This document shows, in pieces, positions 1-7,770 of a DNA stretch of 37,925 nt (the stretch's first letter is position 1; every line of letters begins with the position of its first letter). A model generated the notes under the pieces. It was not told the origin of the DNA, ran no database searches, and saw nothing but the letters and a program-made list of their open reading frames with translations. The stretch is taken from contig JABITN010000104.1 in the NCBI GenBank assembly GCA_018700525.1, positions 1 through 37,925 on the forward strand, given 5' to 3'. The stretch is from Opitutales bacterium. GTDB taxonomy: Bacteria > Verrucomicrobiota > Verrucomicrobiia > Opitutales > Opitutaceae. The translations under genes were made by a program, and so were the position numbers.

Positions 1-1
1 A

Positions 2-382
2 ATGGTCGAATGGGCTCAGGCGACAATCGAATCGAAATACGTTTTCCTTCTCGCATTGAATGGAGCGCTGATTCTGGTCGGCTGTTTGATGGACATTTTC
101 TCGGCGATAATCGTGATTGTTCCGTTGATCGTACCTTTGGGGGTTGTATTTGGAATTCATCCGGTTCACCTCGGAATCATTTTTCTGGCGAATTTGCAGT
201 TGGGATATCTGACCCCGCCGATCGGTATGAATTTGTTCCTCGCTTCCTACCGATTCGGTAAGCCGATGTCGGAAGTGATTAGGGCTTCGTTTCCGTTGTT
301 GATCGTATTCGCAATTGGGGTATTGTTGATTACTTACGTCCCGTTTTTGACGACATGGCTGCCGAATCTGCTTCAGCAATAG
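2..382 (+). CDS. dctM: TRAP transporter large permease (DctM-type), C-terminal part
   Basis: This is the last ~126 residues of the large membrane subunit of a tripartite ATP-independent periplasmic (TRAP) transporter, which imports organic acids or similar solutes using a sodium or proton gradient. The fragment has three or four hydrophobic segments and the family's conserved C-terminal signature, here LGYLTPPIGMNLFLASYRF, followed by a final membrane helix (FPLLIVFAIGVLLITYV). The gene is cut by the window edge: a full DctM is about 430 residues, so the ATG at base 2 is not the real start. The small permease and the periplasmic binding protein would be expected upstream, outside the window. 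rsmE starts only 4 bases after its stop, so the two may be co-transcribed. The substrate cannot be inferred. Confidence 0.9.
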   Translation: MVEWAQATIESKYVFLLALNGALILVGCLMDIFSAIIVIVPLIVPLGVVFGIHPVHLGIIFLANLQLGYLTPPIGMNLFLASYRFGKPMSEVIRASFPLLIVFAIGVLLITYVPFLTTWLPNLLQQ

Positions 383-386
383 CGCC

Positions 387-1088
387 ATGAATATTGTTCT
401 CTTCGAGTCGGATGAAATAGGCCAGCCACTGGTGCTTTCAGATGAGCGGGCAAAGCATATCCTAGGCGTTTTAGGTCGCCAGAAAAGCGATACGTTCGAT
501 GCTGGCGTGATCGATGGAAAACGAGGCAAAGCGACAGTGGATTCGATCGGAACCGAGTCGATTAGTCTTAGCTTCGACCTGCAGCATGAAGAGCCTTCTT
601 TGTATCCGATTGATTTGATTGTGGGATTGTCGCGCCCGCAGACAAACCGAAAGATTTTGCAAGAGGCCACGTCGATGGGAGTACGGAGTCTGTCGTTCGT
701 CACCACGGAGCGAGGCGAAGCGTCATATGCGACTTCGAAGCTTTGGACTACCAGAGAATGGCGTCGTCATGTAGTGGCTGGCGTCGTACAGGCGTTTACA
801 ACGCGAATGCCGCAGGTATCCTTTGGAATCAGTTTGAAAGTTGCACTAGAGGCGAAGGCGAATGCCGAAGTTAAAATAGCTCTAGATAATTACGAAGCTG
901 ATTTGACTTTAAGCGAGGTCGATCGTGGAAGCGACTCAATTGCCTTGGCTTTGGGGTCGGAGCGCGGTTGGAGCGGAGCGGAGCGCGAGATGTTGCGAGA
1001 GCATCATTTTCAGTTGGCCCATCTCGGTCCGCGTCCTCTTCGCACGGAAACGGCAGTCGTTGCGGGAATCGCGGTGCTGCTGAGATAG
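387..1088 (+). CDS. rsmE: 16S rRNA (uracil1498-N3)-methyltransferase RsmE
   Basis: RsmE methylates N3 of U1498 in 16S rRNA using S-adenosylmethionine; it is a SPOUT-class, trefoil-knot enzyme acting on the assembled 30S subunit. At 233 residues the length is typical. The N-terminal part (about 1-70) matches the PUA-like RNA-binding domain, and the C-terminal part carries the SAM-binding knot motifs: ALALGSERGWSGAEREM at about 187-203 and the terminal LGPRPLRTETAVVAGIAVLL. The ATG lies 4 bases downstream of the TRAP permease stop, and no other start fits better. It converges on rsmD, so two 16S rRNA methyltransferase genes face each other across a 292-base gap, although their targets and folds differ. 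Confidence 0.95.
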   Translation: MNIVLFESDEIGQPLVLSDERAKHILGVLGRQKSDTFDAGVIDGKRGKATVDSIGTESISLSFDLQHEEPSLYPIDLIVGLSRPQTNRKILQEATSMGVRSLSFVTTERGEASYATSKLWTTREWRRHVVAGVVQAFTTRMPQVSFGISLKVALEAKANAEVKIALDNYEADLTLSEVDRGSDSIALALGSERGWSGAEREMLREHHFQLAHLGPRPLRTETAVVAGIAVLLR

Positions 1089-1140
1089 TTCCGCCGTTTC
1101 AATTAGGAGTGTAGGCTCGCAAGAAGGCCACGGATTGTTC

Positions 1141-1284
1141 GAACCTATTGGCCCGAAGGGGCACCTATTTGTTTCGCAGAAACAACAAGCGAAGCGTTGT
1201 TAAAAATCGAATCGGTTGAAGTGTTTCAACAACGGTCCCGCTGGGCTAGACCTTGTGTCCCCGCTGCGCGAGGCTAATAGGTTC
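1141..1284. repeat. dispersed MITE/REP-like element, copy 1
   Basis: A 144-base element lies in the tail-to-tail gap between rsmE and rsmD. Its ends are inverted repeats: GAACCTATTGGCC at the left against the reverse complement of GGCTAATAGGTTC at the right, with one mismatch. A diverged copy in the same orientation lies at 34506-34645; the two share GAAACAACAAGC, ATCG-ATTCGGTT and CGGTCCC blocks in the same order. Inside are smaller palindromes, including GTTGAAGTGTTTCAAC and a stem AACAAC...GTTGTT. It has no open reading frame. Size, ITRs and dispersion fit a miniature non-autonomous transposon or large REP-type element; the mobilising enzyme is not in the window. Confidence 0.7.
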
Positions 1285-1352
1285 TCGTTTTGTGAGAAAA
1301 GGTTTTTTGGCAATGCTTCTTAGTTATTCTCTTGAGGGCGTTTATTATAGTA

Positions 1353-1373
1353 CTCGGCATTAAAAATGCCGAG
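1353..1373. terminator. hairpin between convergent rsmE and rsmD
   Basis: A perfect 9-bp stem, CTCGGCATT / AATGCCGAG, with a 3-base AAA loop lies 7 bases beyond the rsmD stop codon. It is followed by only short T runs on either strand, so it is not a textbook intrinsic terminator. Its place in a tail-to-tail gap suggests it ends transcription from rsmD and perhaps from rsmE as well. Confidence 0.55.
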
Positions 1374-1380
1374 CTCGTTT

Positions 1381-1938
1381 CTACGCCCTTCGGTAGATGC
1401 AGGCGGTTGCTTGGTCTTTGCCTTTGCCGATACGTTTTTTTAGATTCCATCCGGAGGGTTCGAACTCTAATCGTCCTGGCATTTCGAATACGACTATTCC
1501 ATTGTCGTTAAGAAGGCGGTCGAAGGTGGAGAAGAGATTCTTTTGGATCGATTCGATGATCTCGTAGGGGGGGTCGGCGAATATGAGGTCGAATTTTTGG
1601 TCGACTAGTCCGTTCGCCTTGATGGCATCGGCTGTTTGGGTGGACGTATCCAATTGCGCAACTCCCATGCTTCTGGCGACGATTGGGATATTTTCCTTTA
1701 TCATAGTGCAGGCTTGGCGGTTCTTCTCTACGAAAACAGCGGAAGCGGCGCCGCGACTCAAGGCTTCGAGTCCGTAGGATCCAGTTCCGGCAAAGAGGTC
1801 GCATACGTGGACTCCTTCGATGCTTTGGCCAATACTTGAGAATATCCCTTGGCGGAGGCGGTCCATGGCGGGTCGGTGAACGGCGCTTTTGGAAACGCGC
1901 AATTCGACGCCACGGGCTTTACCTCCTGAAATTCGCAT
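1381..1938 (-). CDS. rsmD: 16S rRNA (guanine966-N2)-methyltransferase RsmD
   Basis: RsmD methylates N2 of G966 in 16S rRNA within assembled 30S subunits, with SAM as donor. The 185-residue length is normal. The N-terminus MRISGGKARG matches the family's typical start, which fixes the ATG. The Rossmann SAM-binding motif is CDLFAGTGSYGLEAL at about 46-60, the acidic residue binding the SAM ribose is E71 (FVEKN), and the catalytic motif is DPPY at 122-125. It is the last gene of a minus-strand run that starts with the HDOD gene; the ExbB-like gene ends 44 bases upstream. Its link with those envelope genes is probably only positional. Confidence 0.95.
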   Translation of the reverse strand: MRISGGKARGVELRVSKSAVHRPAMDRLRQGIFSSIGQSIEGVHVCDLFAGTGSYGLEALSRGAASAVFVEKNRQACTMIKENIPIVARSMGVAQLDTSTQTADAIKANGLVDQKFDLIFADPPYEIIESIQKNLFSTFDRLLNDNGIVVFEMPGRLEFEPSGWNLKKRIGKGKDQATACIYRRA

Positions 1939-1982
1939 GCTGCAGGAAGCCGTTGAATCGTCGCCGGTTCAAGGTTGATTTT

Positions 1983-2705
1983 CTATGACCGTGGCAGGCT
2001 CTCGCAGATGGCGTTGGCGCGTTGAGCGTTTTCAACGAGCTGGTTGTTGAGGCGGTTGTTGAAATACGAGTAGGCGATCATTGCGGGTATTCCGATGCAG
2101 AGGCCTGTGGCGGTGGTGATGAGGGCCTCGCCAATATCACCCGCTAGCAATTCGGGTCGGCCCATGCCACCGGCTGACATGGTTTGAAAAGCGCCGATCA
2201 TTCCGCTGACGGTTCCGAGAAGGCCGATCATTGGAGAAACGGAGGCAATAACGTTAATATAGTGTATCCATTGGCCGATGTTATGTTCTTCCAATTCGAA
2301 TTGTTCTCGCACGGTTTCGTCGACTTTCTCGCTTGTGGCGAAAGCGGAATCAGAATCGAATTTGGGCAAGCCTGCGGCTAGGGAACGCCCTAGAAGGCTT
2401 GGGTCTTGACGGGCAGCCGTAAAGGCTTCGTCAATTTTGCCTTTTTTGCATAGACCTTCGAGTCGGTCTGCTAGGGCTTCGTTGCCGAATCGCACGGGTT
2501 TCGTTTCGCGGGTACAGTGAATAGCGAGATAGATGAGCGTCAGCGAACAGATACTGAGGGGAACCATAGCCCACCCGCCTTGTTCGATCATGCTCCATAG
2601 ACTTGAGCTAGCGGTCTCCGGGGAACTTTCGGATTGGGCGAGCAAGCTGGCCCCGGGTACAGCGAGCGAGAGGAGAATGAACTGAGTGATTCGGAGAGTG
2701 ATCAT
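1983..2705 (-). CDS. MotA/TolQ/ExbB-family proton channel protein
   Basis: ExbB/TolQ proteins form inner-membrane pentamers that, with ExbD/TolR, turn proton flow into force on periplasmic partners such as TonB or TolA. This 240-residue protein has an N-terminal signal-like segment (about 1-23), a first membrane helix at about 42-62 (MVPLSICSLTLIYLAIHC), a cytoplasmic loop, and helices two and three at about 150-170 and 190-212. Family motifs are clear: GLLGTVSGMIGAF before helix two's end, and GEALITTATGLCIGIPAMIA in helix three. An extra N-terminal signal-like stretch is common in Verrucomicrobiota and Planctomycetota versions. It follows two secreted TPR proteins on the same strand. No ExbD or TonB gene follows; rsmD does, so its partner must be elsewhere. 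Confidence 0.88.
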   Translation of the reverse strand: MITLRITQFILLSLAVPGASLLAQSESSPETASSSLWSMIEQGGWAMVPLSICSLTLIYLAIHCTRETKPVRFGNEALADRLEGLCKKGKIDEAFTAARQDPSLLGRSLAAGLPKFDSDSAFATSEKVDETVREQFELEEHNIGQWIHYINVIASVSPMIGLLGTVSGMIGAFQTMSAGGMGRPELLAGDIGEALITTATGLCIGIPAMIAYSYFNNRLNNQLVENAQRANAICESLPRS

Positions 2706-2723
2706 GATTGCTAAGGGTAGGTT

Positions 2724-3659
2724 TTAGGGCGATCCGACGAGTTTCGATAGAGTCTTCGCGGACCTTTCCTGGACAGAGTTGGATGTTGGACGGAAATAGA
2801 AGCGCTCTGGATCATTCGATGCTATCGAATCTAATTGTTCGATTACATTAGCGCGTCGAGAGTCGATGGGCCAAGGGATTTCGCGGCTCCGCATTTCCTC
2901 GAGGAGCTCTCTAGCGTATAGAGAATGGCCTGATTTGTGGGCGGCAACGATTGCGATTTCGTAGGTTTGGGAAAGGTGACGGGGGAGGTTGGGCCTTGAA
3001 AAGACAATTGGATTCAATGCGACCCATAGGGCATGATCCGGTTCATCGGCTTCCAAGGCAATTTCGGCCAGAACGTTCCAGGCGAAAGTGGATTCGCTGG
3101 CGGATTTCTCGGAATCAATCCATCGTTGGGCATAGAAAGCGGCCTCTTCTCGGTGCCCCATCGTCCACGAAGCCGTCATTTGGAGTTCTTCGATACTGTC
3201 GCGCGTTTGAGTGGCCCGAAGTTTCAATCGCCAAAGCTTAGCTTGGTCGAGGCAATCGTCGCCTCTTCCTGTATGGAGGTATGACTTGAGTAGCATAATG
3301 AACAGTTGTTCATCTGCTTCGGAAAGAAGATCGAGGTAGGGGATACGTTTGTTGACCAAGGGCTCGAGCAAACTGGTCGCTTGATAGCGGTCGGCGGAAT
3401 GGAAGCGGTCGATCGCTTCATGCCTAGAAAATGAATCCGAGAACTGAATACCGAGAATTTCGTTGGTATTTAATCGCCGTTCGATCTCGCTTTGGCCTTC
3501 CTTTTGGATAATCGAAACGAATTGAGCCCTTCGGCCGCTTAGGTCACCCTTCAGGATTCTTCCGCTTTTTAGTTCGATGGTATCGCCTAGGCAAAAATTC
3601 GTGTTAACTAAAAGTAGGAGGCAGAGTATTCGTCTTTTCGAATTTGCTAGTACTTTCAT
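2724..3659 (-). CDS. secreted TPR-like protein of unknown function
   Basis: A 311-residue protein with a signal peptide (about 1-25, ILCLLLLVNTNFCLG). After it comes a short β-rich segment with the pattern GDTIELKSGRILKGDLSG, a small SH3-like module often seen at the start of secreted Verrucomicrobia/Planctomycetes proteins. The rest (about 80-290) is helical, with paired-helix spacing like degenerate tetratricopeptide repeats. Its ATG overlaps the stop of the 937-residue TPR gene by one base (TAATG), so translation is probably coupled. The ExbB gene follows 18 bases downstream. I infer that the three form one envelope complex, with this protein as periplasmic adaptor; no enzymatic motif is visible. 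Confidence 0.75.
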   Translation of the reverse strand: MKVLANSKRRILCLLLLVNTNFCLGDTIELKSGRILKGDLSGRRAQFVSIIQKEGQSEIERRLNTNEILGIQFSDSFSRHEAIDRFHSADRYQATSLLEPLVNKRIPYLDLLSEADEQLFIMLLKSYLHTGRGDDCLDQAKLWRLKLRATQTRDSIEELQMTASWTMGHREEAAFYAQRWIDSEKSASESTFAWNVLAEIALEADEPDHALWVALNPIVFSRPNLPRHLSQTYEIAIVAAHKSGHSLYARELLEEMRSREIPWPIDSRRANVIEQLDSIASNDPERFYFRPTSNSVQERSAKTLSKLVGSP

Positions 3660-6472
3660 TACTCTCCCCCTTTTTCGATACTTGAATTGTTTTTGTCTGA
3701 TAGGTTTTCCAGGAGAGATTTGGCTTCTTGGAATTGGAGAGTATTGGTGAATTCGGATCGATTTAGGAACTCGTCGAGCGTTTCATGAGCCTTGGCCGGT
3801 TCGTCGATTTCCGCGAGATGTACAGCGCTGCCCAAATAGCCTTTGGCGGCTGCGTCGATGACTCCTGGATACAGAGTGAATACGCGCTGATAGTAAGCGA
3901 TAGCTTGTTTGGCTTCGCCTTGGCTGGATTTTAACTCCGCTAGGGCGATGAGGGCATCGGCTTTTTGTTGGCTATCGGCCCAGCGGAACGAAAAAATTCG
4001 TTCGAGCGTCTTCTGAGCTGCTGCGTATTCGCCAAGGCGTGAACGAATTCGACCTTCGAGGGCGAGGGCTTCTATGTAGATCGAACTATCGAAATCGCTT
4101 TCCGGGATTCGGCTGAGCCATCCCAGCGCGGTATCGAATTGATCCATGTTCATCGCTTTTCGGGCGAAACCGAAATAGGCGAATGATCGATAGGCACTTC
4201 CTGGATACGATTTGATGAGGCGTTCTAGCATTGACACGCCGTTTTCGAAATCTAGTTCGACGAGATTGAGACCGATGTGGGCTAGGCATGCTGGGGAAAA
4301 CGCTTCGTCCGGGATTTCGTTGGCAATCTTGAGGATGATTTCTTTGCTGCGGAAAGGCTGTCCCTGTTCTCGTCGCTCTAGAGCTTCAAGCAATCCGAAA
4401 CGAGCTGCGAGAGCGAGACGGCCCTGTTCGATGGTTTCTCGATAGGAGAGCGGTAGTTCGAATGGCCGAAGCGAGTGGCGCATTCGCATGATTTCGAGCA
4501 GGGTTTCCGATTCTAGATTGTCGCCATACTTTTTGATCGTTTCGTCGAGAGTTGCTAGGGCGCCTGGGTTATCGTCGTTCTCCCATTGGGTTTGGGCGGT
4601 TATAAGGCGAATCTCGATCGTTCGATAGGGATCTTGGCTTATCTTTGCTTGGCGCCGCAATACCGCGAGGGCATCGTCGGGACGTCCAAGCTTGTTGTAG
4701 GCGTCGCTTGACTGAAGAGCAGCTAGATGAGCGAGTTCTGGAAAATCCGCGGGAATTGATTGGTAACGCTGTACAGCCTCTTCGAATCGGTTCTGAGCGA
4801 AGAGGCAGTCGCCATGTAGGAGCTGACCTTCGAATTGTCTGGGATGGTTGGGGTGATCGATAAAGAATGATCGTAATAGCGTTTCCGATTCGTCGTATCT
4901 ATAAAGAGAATACAGTGAGGTTGCCGCGCGATACGAGGATTCGCCTTTCAGTTCGCGGTTTTCGGTTTCCTTACTGAGTGCGTTGAAAACGGCGAGGGCC
5001 GCCTCGAAGGAACGATCGAGAAAGTGACTGATTCCGGTCCACAGTTTGGATTTTTCGTAAAGGGGCGTTTCGAGGTCTGTTGCGACGACGTGTTCGAAAT
5101 CGTTTCGAGCGGCTGAATTCTCGCCGACACGCAAATAGCATTGCCCTCTTTGGAATAGGCTGGCGGTTCGCAATTGGGTGTCGGACGCCCCGTTGGCTAA
5201 TTGGCTAAGCGCTTGAATGGCCTCTTCGAATCGTCGCCCATCCATGAGCGTATGGGCGATTAGGTACAAAGCATCGTCAACCGATTCCGAACTTGGATAG
5301 CGAGCCAAGTACTCCCGAGCGATTTCGACGGCAGAATCGTAGCGGCCTAGTTCTTTTGCGGCTAGAATCCAATGAAACTGTCCTTGTTCTGCTACGTCGC
5401 CTTCTGAAAAGCGGGCTACGCTTTCGAAAAGCAGCCAAGCTTCGTAAGGGCGATTCGAAAGTAGGGATGCGCGGCCTCTCCTCAAGAGGAGGGCGTCGGA
5501 GTAGTCATCCGCTTGGTTAAGCGCGTCTAGTTGTGCGGTCGCGGAACGTAGAAGCTGTTCGTAGAAATCGGTCCACATGATGCCGGCCATTCCGACCGAT
5601 TGTCGCCGACTCTCGAAGATGCGTTTCAGTTGATTGAGCTTGTCGGTTTGTTGCTGGATCAAGCTCTCCTTGTTTGGGACGAGCTGGTAGGCTTTTAGGG
5701 CATCTCGGGGACGATTGTTGGCGAGGAGGGCGTCGCCTGCTTCGATCGAGAGAAATGCGAGCATGGCCAGTTCGGGCATCGTATCCGAGTTCCATGGGCT
5801 CTCGAGTAACAATTTGGATACGTTGGAAAAGTTTTCTTGTTTGAGGTATTCGCGCGTGGCGAGTAGGCGAGCTTGCGTTCTAATGCGGATTGCCGCGTCG
5901 CTATCGACTACAGATGAGAGAATTTCAAGGGCTACTTCAGCTTGATCGTTTTTAAAATTTATATCAGCTTCGTGGATACGCGCGATGCTCTGTTGTGAAG
6001 CCGAATGAGAAGATTTCCGAAAAACCTCGAAAGCTTCGAGCGCAGCTGGGAAATCGCCGTTTCGCTTGAAGGCTAGCGCGATGGAGTATTTCGCGAAAGT
6101 TTCCTGGCTATAGGCAGGATTGTCCTCTTGGAGAAACGTCTCGAGGGAGTCGACCGCTTGCTCGTAGAGGCCGGCTTTAAGAGAGGCGTAGCCCGCGAGG
6201 GGCATAATTTTCTCGCTCAGGCGGGATTCGCGCCATTCGGGTTCGTTTGAATAGAGCGATTGAAGTTTTCGGAATGCACTTGCGGCCTGAGGGTAATCTC
6301 CCTGTGCGAATGCTTGAGAACCGCGATCAATCAATCCGGACATAGTTTCGTATTCAATTGTCTGCGACAAGCATGTCGCAGAAGCAGCTACGGCGCAGAA
6401 TACTATCGCCAATAGAGCCCGCCGAAAGGGCCGGTCTTGCGATCGTACAGGAGTTGGAGGTTCTGTAGTCAC
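3659..6472 (-). CDS. large secreted tetratricopeptide-repeat protein
   Basis: A 937-residue protein, almost entirely tandem TPR-type helix pairs. Typical units include a segment near 55-70 (AFAQGDYPQAASAFRKLQSL), one near 555-575 (FAQNRFEEAVQRYQSIP) and one near 845-865 (QGEAKQAIAYYQRVFTLYP). Residues 17-38 form a hydrophobic export signal after a basic, proline-rich leader (VRSQDRPFRR), so most of the protein should be periplasmic. The architecture resembles the long TPR proteins that precede exbB in Verrucomicrobia and the YbgF/CpoB-type coordinators of Tol systems, but no coiled-coil N-terminus like CpoB's is evident. It shares a TAATG overlap with the next gene. A scaffold role in an ExbB-energised envelope complex is inferred. 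Confidence 0.85.
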   Translation of the reverse strand: MTTEPPTPVRSQDRPFRRALLAIVFCAVAASATCLSQTIEYETMSGLIDRGSQAFAQGDYPQAASAFRKLQSLYSNEPEWRESRLSEKIMPLAGYASLKAGLYEQAVDSLETFLQEDNPAYSQETFAKYSIALAFKRNGDFPAALEAFEVFRKSSHSASQQSIARIHEADINFKNDQAEVALEILSSVVDSDAAIRIRTQARLLATREYLKQENFSNVSKLLLESPWNSDTMPELAMLAFLSIEAGDALLANNRPRDALKAYQLVPNKESLIQQQTDKLNQLKRIFESRRQSVGMAGIMWTDFYEQLLRSATAQLDALNQADDYSDALLLRRGRASLLSNRPYEAWLLFESVARFSEGDVAEQGQFHWILAAKELGRYDSAVEIAREYLARYPSSESVDDALYLIAHTLMDGRRFEEAIQALSQLANGASDTQLRTASLFQRGQCYLRVGENSAARNDFEHVVATDLETPLYEKSKLWTGISHFLDRSFEAALAVFNALSKETENRELKGESSYRAATSLYSLYRYDESETLLRSFFIDHPNHPRQFEGQLLHGDCLFAQNRFEEAVQRYQSIPADFPELAHLAALQSSDAYNKLGRPDDALAVLRRQAKISQDPYRTIEIRLITAQTQWENDDNPGALATLDETIKKYGDNLESETLLEIMRMRHSLRPFELPLSYRETIEQGRLALAARFGLLEALERREQGQPFRSKEIILKIANEIPDEAFSPACLAHIGLNLVELDFENGVSMLERLIKSYPGSAYRSFAYFGFARKAMNMDQFDTALGWLSRIPESDFDSSIYIEALALEGRIRSRLGEYAAAQKTLERIFSFRWADSQQKADALIALAELKSSQGEAKQAIAYYQRVFTLYPGVIDAAAKGYLGSAVHLAEIDEPAKAHETLDEFLNRSEFTNTLQFQEAKSLLENLSDKNNSSIEKGGE

Positions 6473-6514
6473 ATTGCGAATGCGTTGAAAGGAGGGAATT
6501 ATGCCAGTCGTCTT

Positions 6515-7378
6515 CTAGATCAGCATAGAAAATAGATTTTGGCGGTCGTTGAATTCCATGCGGATATAGTCGAAAAGGGAAACGAGGTCGGTGGCGTCAA
6601 AGTTTAACGTTTCGAGCGCCCAGCGGATGGTGTCAGGATATTCGGCCTCTGGGTCGAAGTCGGCTAAGTGGAGGGCTAGCCAGCGCGATAGCGTCAAAAT
6701 CGCGGTGCGTTCGACAAATTGGGACGCGTGGATTGGACTATTCTGTTGTCGAATGGGTTGCCAAATCTCGGAATCGAATTGCCAGTGTTTGAGCAGCTCG
6801 AAGCCCGCTTTCCAACTGGTAATGCCCAATAGGGTCTCTTCGATTTCATAGAGGGAGCCTTCGATTTCCGAGGCGCTTAAATCGACAGTCTGTTCTACCT
6901 TCTCAAGATAGAGGTTGATGGCCAGTTTCCCGATAGCGTGAAGCAGTCCGGCAATATAGGAGGTGTTTATGTCGTAACCCAGACGTTTGGCAATCGTTTC
7001 GGAGGCGACGGCGACGGCGATGCATTCATCGGCGTATTCGGTTGCCGTAATTCCGTAGGCAGGCATTGCCTGGTAGAAAGAGTCGCGAGCGATGACAATG
7101 CTGAGAACTTTGTGGACCTCGTTGAATCCGATTCGAGCGATCGCGGACTCGATATCGGAGAGTTTGACTGCTCCTCCGTAGTAGGCACTGTTGGCGACTC
7201 TTAGGACGTGAGAAATCAGTGAAGGATCCATTTTCATAATGGATGCGATGTAATCGAGCCCCACATCGTCGTTGTCGATGAGTTTCGATAGCCTAGCGAA
7301 AATCTTTGGAGAGGCGGGCAGGCTAATAGAATACTCTAGGAGCAAAGGGATTGAGATTTTTCTAATTTCCTTGAACAT
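6515..7378 (-). CDS. HDOD-domain signalling protein
   Basis: A 287-residue protein built on the HDOD domain, a relative of the HD phosphohydrolase fold found in bacterial signalling proteins and generally lacking full catalytic residues. Recognisable parts are LPASPKIFARLSKLI (about 20-34), IMKMDPSLISHVLRVANSAYYG (about 47-68), the helix DIESAIARIGFNEVHKVL, and AGLLHAIGKLAINLYL (about 143-158), where a true HD enzyme would have H-D. There is no fused receiver, GGDEF or EAL domain. It is the first gene of the minus-strand run, 42 bases upstream of the TPR gene, and may set the expression or activity of the envelope unit; that is inference. No strong Shine-Dalgarno is visible before the ATG. 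Confidence 0.88.
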   Translation of the reverse strand: MFKEIRKISIPLLLEYSISLPASPKIFARLSKLIDNDDVGLDYIASIMKMDPSLISHVLRVANSAYYGGAVKLSDIESAIARIGFNEVHKVLSIVIARDSFYQAMPAYGITATEYADECIAVAVASETIAKRLGYDINTSYIAGLLHAIGKLAINLYLEKVEQTVDLSASEIEGSLYEIEETLLGITSWKAGFELLKHWQFDSEIWQPIRQQNSPIHASQFVERTAILTLSRWLALHLADFDPEAEYPDTIRWALETLNFDATDLVSLFDYIRMEFNDRQNLFSMLI

Positions 7379-7770
7379 GCGCTAGTGTTTATACTCTACG
7401 TTCGAATGGATTCGCCAAGACAAATTGGCGTTAGCGTTCTTTTGAGACTCGGAAAAAAGGAATGTTCTTTCAGAACCGGTAAAAAATTGTCTTGAGGGGA
7501 TGGTTTAGAACTTTACCGAACGAACTGGCGAGAGGGCGTCTCGAAGTCCTGAATGCTCTCCCCGAGGGATGCGTTCACCTTGCGACCGGCCTGAGCACCG
7601 AGCTTGGGCAGTTGTTTGATCACTCGTTCAGTGATCTTATAGCCTCGGCTCACGCTTGGCTTCTCGGTTGGTGAACGTGTGGCCTGGGTTCTTCGTAATG
7701 AAACGATACTGCATTGCTGGTGGTATCTAGCTGCTACGGGGCATTTCTAAACGATTCAACCAGTTTCGAT
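7379..7770. other. intergenic gap with no intact gene
   Basis: A 392-base gap lies between the divergent side of the HDOD gene and the end of the secreted protein at 7771. It holds a short inverted repeat (CGCCAA / TTGGCG, 7413-7430) and, on the minus strand, a coding-like stretch broken by a frameshift, listed separately. I see no RNA gene, insertion-sequence end or convincing promoter. The plus-strand base skew changes sign near here. Confidence 0.6.
7513..7714 (-). pseudogene. degenerate coding remnant, family not recognised
   Basis: On the minus strand an ATG at 7714 opens 25 codons (starting MQYRFITKNPGHTF) ending at TAA 7637-7639. A second frame then stays open to TAA at 7513-7515 and reads SRGYKITERVIKQLPKLGA followed by QAGRKVNASLGESIQDFE. 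Joined by one frameshift near 7640 the two would make a small basic protein with the look of a DNA-binding or transposon-related fragment. I cannot name a family. An open frame on the opposite strand (7492-7674, TTG start) competes with this reading, so the call is weak. Confidence 0.25.

Noticed and set aside
1457-1470. GGTTCGAACTC resembling a tRNA T-arm
   Set aside because: It lies inside rsmD in frame with conserved protein sequence, and no acceptor stem or anticodon arm surrounds it.
7492-7674. Plus-strand 60-codon frame with a TTG start
   Set aside because: No family resemblance and no ribosome-binding site; the opposite strand looks slightly more coding-like, and neither is convincing.
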